A stretch of 64,000 nucleotides of DNA from Acidovorax sp. MR-S7 (GTDB lineage: Bacteria > Pseudomonadota > Gammaproteobacteria > Burkholderiales > Burkholderiaceae_C): assembly GCF_000400995.2 (NCBI RefSeq), contig NZ_DF238933.1:1-64000 (forward strand). The letters are read 5' to 3'. Under the pieces are notes generated by a model, which made no database searches, was not told where the DNA came from, and worked only from the letters and a program-made list of their open reading frames with translations. Positions 7,762 to 17,649 of this stretch are shown here, piece by piece (the stretch's first letter is position 1; each line of letters starts with the position of its first letter). Position numbers and translations under genes: made by a program.

Positions 7762-8825
7762 GCCGGCGCGAAGCGCCGGATGCAGTCCAAGGCCTGCGCC
7801 ACGTCCTGCGGCCCCACGTCGAGGTGCGTGACCCAGCGCAGGCGCGTGGCGCCGCCGTAGAGGCTGCCGGTCACGCGCACTCCGTGCTGCGCGAGCCAGG
7901 CCGTGAAGGCCGGGGCCACATCGGCCTGCACGTCGCAGAACAGGATGTTGGTGTGGGCCGAGGCCACGGCCAGCTTGCCCGCCAGCGCCGGGTGGCTGCG
8001 CCCCGCCTCGGCCAGGCCCTGCGCGAGCGTGCGCAGCAGGGCGTGGTCGTCGGCCATGCGCCGCACGTGGTGCTGCAGCGCATGGTGGCCGGCGGCGGCC
8101 AGCAGGCCCACCTGGCGCATGCCGCCGCCCAGGATCTTGCGCGTGCGCCGCGCCTGGCGGATGAAGGCCTGCGGGCCCAGCAGCAGCGAGCCCACGGGTG
8201 CGCCCAGCCCCTTGGAGAGGCAGACCGACGCGGTGTCGAAATGCGCGCAGATGGCGCGCGCCGCCTCGTACACGTCGCTGCCGTCCGCTTCGGCCTGGGC
8301 CGTGGCCGCGTTGAACAGGCGCGCGCCATCCAGGTGCAGTGCCAGGCCGCGCGAGCGCGCGAGCTGCGCAACATCGGCGATGTAGGGCAGCGGCAGGGCC
8401 TGGCCGCCCGTGGTGTTCTCCAGCACCACGAGGCGCGAGCGCGCGAAGTGCGGATCGTCGGGCTTGATGGCGGCCGCGATGTCGGCCGGGCGCAGCGTGC
8501 CGTCGGGCTGGGTCTCCACCGGCTGGGGCTGGATCGAGCCGAGCACGGCCATGCCGCCGCCTTCCCAGCGGTAGGTGTGCCAGCTCTGGCCCACGATGGC
8601 CTCGTCGCCGCGCTGGCAGTGGCCCATGAGCGCGATCAGGTTGGTCTGCGTGCCGGTGGGCGCGAACAGCGCGGCCTCGAAGCCGAGCAACTGCGCGGCA
8701 TGGTCCTGCAGGGCGTTCACGGACGGATCGTCGCCGAACACGTCGTCGCCCAACGGCGCCTGCAGCATGGCGTGCCGCATGGCGGGCGTGGGCTGGGTGA
8801 CGGTGTCGCTGCGAAAGTCGGGCAT
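7758..8825 (-). CDS. ltaE: Low-specificity L-threonine aldolase
   Basis: PLP enzyme of the beta-eliminating lyase family, cleaving L-threonine or L-allo-threonine to glycine and acetaldehyde. The 355-residue protein has the family opening FRSDTVTQPTPAMRHAM and GDDVFGDDPSVNALQ. It continues with APTGTQTN at about 55-62, the cofactor Asp166 and Arg169 in HLDGARLFNA, and the Schiff-base lysine K205 in CLSKGLGAPVGS. ATG 8823-8825 was chosen since the family N-terminus begins there; the open frame upstream has no homology and runs through the divergent LysR gene. It is convergent with yggS. Confidence 0.92.
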   Translation of the reverse strand: MPDFRSDTVTQPTPAMRHAMLQAPLGDDVFGDDPSVNALQDHAAQLLGFEAALFAPTGTQTNLIALMGHCQRGDEAIVGQSWHTYRWEGGGMAVLGSIQPQPVETQPDGTLRPADIAAAIKPDDPHFARSRLVVLENTTGGQALPLPYIADVAQLARSRGLALHLDGARLFNAATAQAEADGSDVYEAARAICAHFDTASVCLSKGLGAPVGSLLLGPQAFIRQARRTRKILGGGMRQVGLLAAAGHHALQHHVRRMADDHALLRTLAQGLAEAGRSHPALAGKLAVASAHTNILFCDVQADVAPAFTAWLAQHGVRVTGSLYGGATRLRWVTHLDVGPQDVAQALDCIRRFAPA

Positions 8826-8895
8826 GGTGGCTATCCTCGGGCGGGGTGTCGATGGCCGTGAGTGTGCGTGCAGCCGACGCCGCCGAGGTTGAGAA

Positions 8896-9774
8896 ATGCT
8901 GCCGCCATCCATGAGAAACAGGAAACCCACCACTTCACCGCGCCTGCCGCTCGAAGACCTGCGCGTGTTCGACGCCGTGGTGCGCCACGGCGGCATCGGG
9001 GCCGCGGCCGACGCGCTGGCGCTGACGCAGGGCGCCGTCAGCAAGCGCATCAGCGCGCTGGAGGCCAAGGCCGGCGTGCGGCTGCTGGAGCGCGGCAGCC
9101 GCAAGGCCGCGCCCACGCGCGCGGGCCGGGTGCTGGCGGCCTCCACGGCGCAGGCGCTCGAAGCGCTCGCCACCGCCTGGCAGGCGGTGGCCGTGCCGGC
9201 CGCCGATGCGGGAGCGCACCGGCTGGCCGTGTCGTGCGAACGCTCGCTGGCGCTGCGCTGGCTCATTCCCCGGCTGGGCAGCTTCCAGGCGCGGCACCCG
9301 GAAGTGGTGGTGCACGTCCAGGCGGGCGGCGGCCCGGTGGACTTCGGCGCCGAAGGTGCGGACGTGGCCATCCGCCGCGACGACTTCGCCCCGGTCCGCG
9401 CGGTGCAGACGGCGCCGCTGGTGCCCGAACCCATGGCCCTTGTGCTGGCGCCCGCGCTGCTGCCGGCCTGGCAGCAGGCGCCGCGCACCGTGCGGCGCCT
9501 GCACAGCGCCACGCGACCCGATGCCTGGGCCCAGTGGGTATTGGCCTGCCCGCAGGCGGACGGCGTGGCGGGCCGGGCGGCTGCGCCCTCGCAGATGTTC
9601 GAGCACTGGTTCCTGGCCATCCAGGCCGCCGAATCGGGCCTGGGCGCGCTCGTGGCCCCCGTGCCGCTGGTGGCCGATGCGCTGGCGCAGGGGCGGCTCG
9701 TCGCGCCGCACGGCAGCGTGGCCGGGCAGGGTGCCTACGTGCTGCTGTGGCCGCGCGGCAGGCGCTCGGTGTAA
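8896..9774 (+). CDS. LysR-family transcriptional regulator
   Basis: A 292-residue LysR regulator with an N-terminal winged helix-turn-helix (about 18-78: LEDLRVFDAVVRHGGIGAAADAL, ALTQGAVSKRISALEAKAG). A LysR substrate-binding domain (about 105-285) follows and resembles the GcvA-type subgroup. It is divergent from the threonine aldolase, with 70 bases between the starts, so ltaE is a reasonable target; that is inference from position. A second in-frame ATG lies 15 bases downstream (MRNRKP), and either could be used. The effector is unknown. Confidence 0.88.
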   Translation: MLPPSMRNRKPTTSPRLPLEDLRVFDAVVRHGGIGAAADALALTQGAVSKRISALEAKAGVRLLERGSRKAAPTRAGRVLAASTAQALEALATAWQAVAVPAADAGAHRLAVSCERSLALRWLIPRLGSFQARHPEVVVHVQAGGGPVDFGAEGADVAIRRDDFAPVRAVQTAPLVPEPMALVLAPALLPAWQQAPRTVRRLHSATRPDAWAQWVLACPQADGVAGRAAAPSQMFEHWFLAIQAAESGLGALVAPVPLVADALAQGRLVAPHGSVAGQGAYVLLWPRGRRSV

Positions 9775-9828
9775 CGCGACCGTTTCATGGCGTGGCTGCG
9801 CGGGCAGGTGCCACCCGCGCAATGATGC

Positions 9829-11214
9829 TCAGGCGCCGCCCAGGGCCTGGTACAGCGTGGCGTGGTTGACCAGGCGGTTCAGCCGGTTCTCGGCCAGTGC
9901 CGTCTCGGCGGAGCGGCGCTTTTCCTGGGCGTCGAGCCAGGGCTTGAGCGCCACGGCGCCCGCGCGGTAGCGCACCTCGTAGAGGCGCTCGGCCCTGCGC
10001 GCGTCGGCCAGCGACTGTTCGAGCTGCGCAGCCTGCTCGGCGTACTGCCGGCGGGCCGACAGCGCGTTGTCCACGTCGGTCAGGGCCTGGTAGAGCGTCT
10101 GGCGGAAGGTGACCACTGCGCGCTCGTAGTCGGCCTGCGCGATGGCGGTGCTGATGCGCATCTCCGTCTGGTTGAGGAACGGCAGCACCAGCCCCGCGCC
10201 CAGCGTGGCCACGGGATTGGCCAGCACGCTGCCGAGCGCGCTGCTGGCGCCGCCGAGCGCTCCGGTGAGCGAGAGCTGGGGGTAGTACGACAGGCGCGTC
10301 GCGTCGCCGCTGGCCAGCGTGCCGCGCAGCCGCAGCTCGGCCGCGCGCAGGTCGGGGCGGCGCGCCAGCAGCTCGGCCGGCAGGCCGGCGGTCACGTCGG
10401 GCAGCGACGCGGCGGGCAGGGTTTGCGGCGCGCTCCATCCCGGGGCGGCGGGTCCGGTGGCCGAGCCGTCGAACAACAGCACGAGCGCGTTCGAGGTTTC
10501 CACGTACTGCTGCTGCAAATTGGCCAGGGCGGCGCGCTGGCTCGCCAGGCTCTGGCGCGACTCGGCCAGTTCCAGTGACGAGACCGCGCCCGCGTCGTAT
10601 TGCGTCTGCACCAGCGCGAGCGTGCGCTCGGCATAGCCGATGCTCTCGGTGGCCGCCGCCAGGCGCTGGTTGTAGTAGGCGAGCTGCCAGTACAGCGTGG
10701 CCGTGGTGCCCGCCAGGGCCTGGGCCGTGGCCTCGCGGTCCTCTGCCGTGGCCTGGGCTTCCCAGCGCGCGGCGTCGAGCGATGCGCCCAGGCGGTTCCA
10801 CAGGTCCAGCTCGTAGCTCACGCCCAGCGAGGCGCTGTTCGAGCGCGTGGTGCCGCCGCCGTCCAGCGGCCGCCCCGCGCTCGTGCTGAGGTTCGCGTTG
10901 ACGCTGGGGCGGTGCTCCGTGAGCCGGGCCTGCAGCTGCGCGCGCCGCACCTGGATGGTGGCCGCGGCCAGGTTGTTGTTGCGCGTCAGCGCGGCTTCGA
11001 CCAGGCTGTCGAGCACCGGGTCGTTGAAGGCCTTCCACCAGTGGCCGGTGGCGGCCTGCGCATCGCGTGCGCCGGCCTGTGCCTGCGGGGCGTTCGGCCA
11101 TTGGGCGGGCACCGCCACGGCGGGCGCCTCGTAGGGCGTGCGCAGCGTGGAGCAGCCGGCGAGCGCCAGGGCCAGCGCCAGCATGGCGGGGCGAAGGAGT
11201 GCGGTCTGTGTCAT
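9829..11214 (-). CDS. Outer-membrane factor lipoprotein (NodT/TolC family) of a tripartite efflux pump
   Basis: A 461-residue outer-membrane channel lipoprotein that would form the exit duct for the MacAB pump encoded just upstream. The signal peptide ends in a lipobox, LALAGC, with the Cys near residue 22. Two OEP repeats follow, with long coiled-coil helices and the NodT-type motifs WWKAFNDPVLDSLVEAAL and DLRAAELRLRGTLA. ATG 11212-11214 was chosen since it starts the signal peptide; the frame extends 11 codons further upstream. It is last in macA-macB-OMF, but 89 bases containing a copy of the interspersed repeat separate it from macB. Confidence 0.92.
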   Translation of the reverse strand: MTQTALLRPAMLALALALAGCSTLRTPYEAPAVAVPAQWPNAPQAQAGARDAQAATGHWWKAFNDPVLDSLVEAALTRNNNLAAATIQVRRAQLQARLTEHRPSVNANLSTSAGRPLDGGGTTRSNSASLGVSYELDLWNRLGASLDAARWEAQATAEDREATAQALAGTTATLYWQLAYYNQRLAAATESIGYAERTLALVQTQYDAGAVSSLELAESRQSLASQRAALANLQQQYVETSNALVLLFDGSATGPAAPGWSAPQTLPAASLPDVTAGLPAELLARRPDLRAAELRLRGTLASGDATRLSYYPQLSLTGALGGASSALGSVLANPVATLGAGLVLPFLNQTEMRISTAIAQADYERAVVTFRQTLYQALTDVDNALSARRQYAEQAAQLEQSLADARRAERLYEVRYRAGAVALKPWLDAQEKRRSAETALAENRLNRLVNHATLYQALGGA

Positions 11215-11240
11215 GGGAAGCCCTGGGTTTTCGTCCGAAA

Positions 11241-11297
11241 AATACAAGCCAAATCGGCCTCTAGCGCTTATCTGGAAAGCGCAAGCAGCTATTGAAA
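11241..11297 (-). repeat. Interspersed repeat copy 1 (macB-OMF gap)
   Basis: On the minus strand this reads ATAGCTGCTTGCGCTT, 7 nt, AAGCGCTAGAGGCC, GATTTGGCTTGTA. It matches the family consensus (ATAGCTG, then an AGCGCTT/AAGCGCT imperfect stem, then a GGCC-ATTT tail). Its 7-nt spacer is identical to that of copy 3, so the two are close relatives. It lies inside the presumed macAB-OMF transcript. Confidence 0.85.
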
Positions 11298-11303
11298 AGA
11301 GAG

Positions 11304-13319
<2,016 letters not shown>

Positions 13320-13329
13320 CGCGGCGGCC

Positions 13330-14544
13330 TCACAGGCGCATCGGCGGGCGACGCATGTTGCCCTGCTGCGGCGCTCCGCCGGCGGCGGCTTCGCCCAGCA
13401 CGACCTTGTCGCCCTCGGCCAGGCCCTCGGTCACCTCGGCGCTCACGTTGTTGTTGATGCCCACGCGGATCTGGCGCTGCTGGGGCTGGCCGTCCTCGCC
13501 CAGCACGCGCACGGCGTAGCGGCCGTCCTTGCCGCGGCGGCCGAGCGCCGACGAGGGGGTGACGATCGCGTCCTTGGCCTGCGCGCGCACGATGGTCACC
13601 TGCGCCGTCATCGAGATGCGCAGCTTGTTGTCCGGGTTGGGCACGTCGAACAGGCCGTTGTAGTAGATGGCCGTGGTGGTGCTGGTGCTCGTGCTGGAGG
13701 ACGATGCGCCCGTGCTCTCGGTGAGGATGGCGTCGGTCGCGGGCTCGATGGTGCGCAGCTTGGCGTGGTAGCGCTCGTCGGGCTGGCCCAGGATCGTGAA
13801 GTACACGGGCAGGCCGGGCTGCACCTTCACCACGTCGGCCTCGGAGATCTGGGTCTTCACCGTCACCGTGTCGAGCTGCGCCACCTTGATGATGGTGGGG
13901 GTGGTCTGGTTGGCGTTCACCGTCTGGCCCTGCTGCACCACCAATGCCACGACGATGCCGTCGATGGGCGAGACGATCTTCGTGTAGCCCAGGTTCACCT
14001 TGGCCGTGTCGGCCGTGATCTCGGCCTGCTTGATCTGGGCGCGCAGCGCGGCGATGTTGGCGCGCGTGGTGGCGAGCTTGGCCTCGGCGGCCTCGAAGTC
14101 GGCGCGCGAGCCCGCCTCGTTGTCGAACAGGTGTTTCTGGCGCTTGTAGGCCAGCTCGGCCTCGATCAGCGAGGCCTGCTGCGCGGCGAGCTGGGCGCGC
14201 ACGTTCTCCAGCGCGGCCTCGGCGTTGCGCACGGTGTTCTGCTGCGTGGTCGAGTCGATCTCGGCCACGGGCTCGCCCTTCTTCACGCGCTGGCCCAGCT
14301 CCACGAACAGGGTCTTGACCTGGCCCGACACCTGCGCGCCCACGCTCACCTGCTTGAAGGCCTGCACGGTGCCCGTGGCCAGCACCGAATCCTCCAGGTC
14401 GCCGCGCGTGGCGGTGGCGGTCACGAAGCGCGGGGCGGGCGGGGCGCTGAAGAACAGCAGCTTGGCGCCCACGGCCAGGGCCGCGAGCACGATCAGGGCG
14501 AGGACGATGCGCCAGGGGGTGAAGAGCTTGCGGGAGATCGGCAT
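13330..14544 (-). CDS. macA: MacA-type periplasmic adaptor (membrane fusion) protein
   Basis: Adaptor linking MacB to the outer-membrane channel. The 404-residue protein has one N-terminal membrane anchor (about 13-32). The first biotinyl-lipoyl half ([32 protein letters not shown]), a long alpha-hairpin (about 95-185), the second lipoyl half with [14 protein letters not shown] and beta-barrel/MP domains follow. A Ser/Thr-rich run ([11 protein letters not shown], near 290-300) is an unusual low-complexity insert before the [11 protein letters not shown] segment. It is first gene of the leftward operon; the 105 bases to the divergent aminotransferase must hold its promoter. Confidence 0.93.
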   Translation of the reverse strand: MPISRKLFTPWRIVLALIVLAALAVGAKLLFFSAPPAPRFVTATATRGDLEDSVLATGTVQAFKQVSVGAQVSGQVKTLFVELGQRVKKGEPVAEIDSTTQQNTVRNAEAALENVRAQLAAQQASLIEAELAYKRQKHLFDNEAGSRADFEAAEAKLATTRANIAALRAQIKQAEITADTAKVNLGYTKIVSPIDGIVVALVVQQGQTVNANQTTPTIIKVAQLDTVTVKTQISEADVVKVQPGLPVYFTILGQPDERYHAKLRTIEPATDAILTESTGASSSSTSTSTTTAIYYNGLFDVPNPDNKLRISMTAQVTIVRAQAKDAIVTPSSALGRRGKDGRYAVRVLGEDGQPQQRQIRVGINNNVSAEVTEGLAEGDKVVLGEAAAGGAPQQGNMRRPPMRL

Positions 14545-14649
14545 GGCCGCGAGTGTGCCAAGGCCGCCCGGGGCCGCTTGTGGCGCTTGCGTAAAGTTGG
14601 GTAAACCGGCGTGCTAAGCTGGCCCGATTTCCGACGGAGAACCTGCCCC

Positions 14650-15789
14650 ATGCCCGGACTCTTGCCCGATGTCGACCCCGATGGCCTGCTCGAATTCTCG
14701 GTGGTCTACACCGACCGTGCGCTCAACCACATGTCCAAGCGCTTCACGGGCGTGATGCAGGACATCCTGGCCACGCTCAAGGAGGTCTACCACGCGCACA
14801 CGGCCGTGCTCGTGCCCGGCAGCGGCACCTTCGGCATGGAGGCCGTGGCGCGCCAGTTCGCCAACCGGCAGAAGGTGCTCATCGTGCGCAACGGCTGGTT
14901 CAGCTACCGCTGGAGCCAGATCTTCGACGCCGATGCGGGCCTGGGCGGCGGCGCCGTGGTGTGCAAGGCGCGCAGGCAGGGCGACGGCCCGCAGGCACCC
15001 TGGGCGCCGTGCCCGGCTGACGAGGTGGCCGCAGCCATCCGCGCCGAGGCGCCGAAGGTGGTCTTCGCGCCGCACGTGGAGACGGCCAGCGGCATCCTGC
15101 TGACCGACGACTACATCCGCACCGTAAGCGCCGCCGCGCACGAGGTGGGCGCGCTCTTCGTGCTCGACTGCGTGGCCTCGGGCGCCATGTGGGTGGACAT
15201 GGAGAAGACCGGCGTGGACGTGCTGATCTCGGCGCCGCAGAAGGGCTGGAGCAGCTCGCCCTGCTGTGCCATGGTGATGCTCAGCGAGCGCGCGCGCCAG
15301 GCCATCGACGGCACGCAAAGCTCCAGCTTCTCGTGCGACCTCAAGAAATGGATGCAGATCGCGGAAGGCTACGAGAAGGGCCAGCACGCCTACCACACCA
15401 CCATGCCCACCGACGCGCTGGTGCGCCTGCGCGACGTGATGCTGGAGACGCGCGCCTACGGCTTCGCCAAGGTGCGCGAGGAGCAGATCGCCCTGGGCGC
15501 CAAGGTGCGTGCGCTGCTCGAGTCGCGCGGCTTCCCCAGCGTGGCGGCCGAGGGCTGGAAGGCGCCCGGCGTGGTCGTGAGCTATACCACCGACCCTGGC
15601 ATCCAGAGCGGCAAGAAGTTCCTGGAGGTGGGCCTGCAGACCGCCTCGGGCGTGCCGCTGCAGTGCGACGAAGGGCCGGACTTCCAGACCTTCCGCATCG
15701 GCCTCTTCGGCCTGGAGAAGTGGCACAACGTGGACCGCACCGTGGGCCAGCTCGCCGCCGCGCTCGACAAGGTGGCGCCGCGCGGCTGA
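14650..15789 (+). CDS. Class V aminotransferase (alanine/serine-glyoxylate aminotransferase family)
   Basis: A 379-residue PLP-dependent class V aminotransferase. Marks are the N-terminal VPGSGTFGMEAVARQF (55-70), the cofactor Asp in FVLDCVASGAMWVDM (170-184) and the Schiff-base lysine K198 in SAPQKGWSSSP. Members use alanine or serine as donor and glyoxylate or pyruvate as acceptor. Start ATG 14650 has a GGAGAA ribosome site 9 bases upstream. It is divergent from macA and convergent with the next gene, with 3 bases between stops. No glycine or serine pathway genes are adjacent, although glcD (glycolate to glyoxylate) is 3 kb away, so the donor and acceptor are unassigned. Confidence 0.85.
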   Translation: MPGLLPDVDPDGLLEFSVVYTDRALNHMSKRFTGVMQDILATLKEVYHAHTAVLVPGSGTFGMEAVARQFANRQKVLIVRNGWFSYRWSQIFDADAGLGGGAVVCKARRQGDGPQAPWAPCPADEVAAAIRAEAPKVVFAPHVETASGILLTDDYIRTVSAAAHEVGALFVLDCVASGAMWVDMEKTGVDVLISAPQKGWSSSPCCAMVMLSERARQAIDGTQSSSFSCDLKKWMQIAEGYEKGQHAYHTTMPTDALVRLRDVMLETRAYGFAKVREEQIALGAKVRALLESRGFPSVAAEGWKAPGVVVSYTTDPGIQSGKKFLEVGLQTASGVPLQCDEGPDFQTFRIGLFGLEKWHNVDRTVGQLAAALDKVAPRG

Positions 15790-15792
15790 CGC

Positions 15793-16740
15793 TCATGGGG
15801 TCGCGCCCTCCTGCCGGATCAGGTCCAGCCCCTGCCGGTAGGTGGTCACCTCGAAGCCGGGAAACCGGCGCTTGAACTTCGCGGAGTCGAAGAGGTTGTC
15901 CTGCCCGTAGCGGGGCAGCAGTTCCCGGATCTCGCGCACCTGCTTCGAGAACAGCCCGGCGGCGGCCAGGGTCCACTTGCCGATGACCGTATAGGGCGCC
16001 TCCCGGCCGAACACCTCGCAGGCCATGGCGACGAACTCGCGGTACGTCGGCCGATCGTCGCAGCAGGGCAGGTGCCAGGTCTGCCCGAACGCATCGGGCG
16101 CATTGCCCAGGGCCGCCAGCGCGCGGCTCGCATCGGGCGTCCAGATGAGCGTGCGCCGCGTGTCGTCGCGCACGGGCACGCGGGGCTTCTCGCCGGCCTG
16201 GAGCTGCTCGATGACCAGTGCATTGGTGAAGCTCTGCGTCTTGCCGGGGCCGTAGAACTCGGGGGCCCGGCCGATAAGCACGGGAATCTCCCCGCGCGCC
16301 ATCTCCTCGAGCACCATGGTGGCCATCGCCGCGCGCACCTTGCCCTTGCGTCCCACGGGCGCGAAGGGCGTCGCCTCTGTCTGCAGCCGGCTGTCCTGCG
16401 GGTACATGTAGGTGTTGTCGAAGTAGGCGAAGCGGGCGCCCGCCGCGCGGCAGGCGTCCAGGGCGTTCTTCAGCATCGTGGGGAACTGCGCTTCCCACAG
16501 CGCGGTGTCCGGCGGCAGGCCGGCCGTGAAGTAGACGACGCTGCTGCCTTGCACCGCCTCCAGGGTCTGCCGCGCATCCAGCAGGTTGGCGGATACCAGG
16601 TGGTCGTCGCCGTTCACCGGGCGGGGATTGCGGCTGACGAGCCGCAGGCGGTCCGTGTGACGGCGCCGCAGCGCGCGCGCCAGTTCCGTGGCGATCTGGC
16701 CGTTGGCCCCCAATACCGTCTGTACTCCGTTCGCGTCCAT
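15793..16740 (-). CDS. NAD-dependent epimerase/dehydratase-like (extended SDR) protein
   Basis: A 315-residue Rossmann-fold protein of the extended SDR/NAD-dependent epimerase class. The nucleotide loop is VLGANGQIATELARAL at about 9-24, close to the family GxxGxxG. The usual YxxxK pair is not evident; YMYPQDS occurs where a catalytic Tyr would be expected. That raises doubt about classic dehydrogenase activity and fits the atypical or NmrA-like branch. GRAPEFYGPGKTQSF is the conserved substrate-side segment. ATG 16738-16740 was chosen because the nucleotide-binding strand begins there; a 44-residue upstream extension looks non-coding. The substrate is unknown. Confidence 0.75.
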   Translation of the reverse strand: MDANGVQTVLGANGQIATELARALRRRHTDRLRLVSRNPRPVNGDDHLVSANLLDARQTLEAVQGSSVVYFTAGLPPDTALWEAQFPTMLKNALDACRAAGARFAYFDNTYMYPQDSRLQTEATPFAPVGRKGKVRAAMATMVLEEMARGEIPVLIGRAPEFYGPGKTQSFTNALVIEQLQAGEKPRVPVRDDTRRTLIWTPDASRALAALGNAPDAFGQTWHLPCCDDRPTYREFVAMACEVFGREAPYTVIGKWTLAAAGLFSKQVREIRELLPRYGQDNLFDSAKFKRRFPGFEVTTYRQGLDLIRQEGATP

Positions 16741-16807
16741 AGTGTGGCGTTGTGTGGCTGACGGCGGGCAGATTAACCTTGAAGCCCACTGCAATGCCAA
16801 ACCCGGC

Positions 16808-16825
16808 GCCCGCCGTTCAGCGGGC
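16808..16825 (-). terminator. Hairpin overlapping the XRE regulator stop codon
   Basis: GCCCGC, a 6-nt loop and GCGGGC span the stop codon of the leftward regulator (16817-16819). Only a short TTT follows 7 bases later on the minus strand, so this is at best a weak intrinsic terminator. Confidence 0.3.
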
Positions 16826-17245
16826 TTCGCGTGCGGCGGCTTCGGCCTGCTCGGCCTCGTGCGCTCGGGCAATGGCCAGGATCACGTCGCGCGCCAGGCG
16901 GCGCTTGGGCACGGGCAGACGCAGGTAGATGTCGAACAGCTCCCGATCCTGGTAGCCCACGCCCGTGTGCCATTGGGGCTGGCGTTCGCGCACGGCATGC
17001 TTGTCCGTGCTGCCGTAGACCAGCGCCTGCACGGGCACGCCCAGCCAGTCGGCCAGCGTCGCGAGCTTGCGATGGTCGGGCAGGGTCTCGCCCAGCAGCC
17101 AGCGGCGTACGCCGTGCAAGGTCATGGGCTTGCCCCAGTGGCGGGTGTTGAACTCGCGCTCCAGCACGGCAGGCTTGGGCTCGTAGCCCGCTGCCACCAT
17201 CGCCGCACGTAACCTCTGCGCAAACTGTGTCTTTGCATCCTGCAT
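16817..17245 (-). CDS. XRE-type helix-turn-helix transcriptional regulator
   Basis: A 142-residue protein with a phage-repressor-like helix-turn-helix in the N-terminal half (about 10-75). The region MTLHGVRRWLLGETLPDHRK followed by LATLADWLGVPVQALVYG has the spacing of an XRE recognition helix and the following helices. The C-terminal half (about 95-142) is helical and charged, possibly an oligomerisation region. It is divergent from the small gene at 17378. The gap between them contains TTACGTAA at 17296-17303, a possible operator. No phage genes are nearby, so it looks like a resident regulator; its targets are unknown. Confidence 0.7.
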   Translation of the reverse strand: MQDAKTQFAQRLRAAMVAAGYEPKPAVLEREFNTRHWGKPMTLHGVRRWLLGETLPDHRKLATLADWLGVPVQALVYGSTDKHAVRERQPQWHTGVGYQDRELFDIYLRLPVPKRRLARDVILAIARAHEAEQAEAAAREAR

Positions 17246-17295
17246 GCAGTCACACTAGGAAGGCCGCCACGTGTAGGCGTTATTCAATGGGATAG

Positions 17296-17303
17296 TTACG
17301 TAA
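17296..17303. promoter_or_regulatory. TTACGTAA palindrome in the XRE/small-protein divergent gap
   Basis: A perfect 8-bp palindrome in an AT-rich pocket (about 17276-17335) between divergent starts at 17245 and 17378. The overlapping TAAAAT (17301-17306) could be a rightward -10 box. A second GTTAC lies 20 bases further on. It is a candidate operator for the XRE protein, from position only. Confidence 0.3.
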
Positions 17304-17377
17304 AATGATTGCGCTTCGGTTACAACAAAGAGAGGCAGCATGGCCGGCCCTCGTTGCCGGCAGTTGCAGGAGTTTTC

Positions 17378-17575
17378 ATGAGCCTTCCTTCCCAGCCCAA
17401 GAATCCACCCCTTCCTCCGCCGTGTGCGATCGCGGACACCCAGCGGCCCGCAGCCCTGCCGCAGGTGCCGCCGTTGACGCGCGCCCAACTCGACGCCATG
17501 CAGGCCAACGTGCGGCGCCTGCGCGAGTTGCGCGACTCGCCCCGGCCCGCCGGCGACGCGAAGCCGCCGGGCTGA
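17378..17575 (+). CDS. Small proline-rich hypothetical protein (65 aa)
   Basis: I do not recognise a family. The ATG at 17378 is preceded by GCAGGAG at a good distance, and the gene fills the space between the XRE promoter and the DUF445 gene. The 65-residue product is proline-rich at the N-terminus (KNPPLPPPC). It has a short amphipathic helix (LTRAQLDAMQANVRRLRELRD) in the second half, with no signal peptide or membrane segment. It is probably co-transcribed with the downstream DUF445 gene, 74 bases away. The helix and ribosome site make it likely real. Confidence 0.55.
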   Translation: MSLPSQPKNPPLPPPCAIADTQRPAALPQVPPLTRAQLDAMQANVRRLRELRDSPRPAGDAKPPG

Positions 17576-17649
17576 ACACGGGCTTTCTTCCGACGCGGCG
17601 CCGCCATGGGGCGTGATAGCGTGGGGCCTCCGAAGTACCCGCCTTGCCA

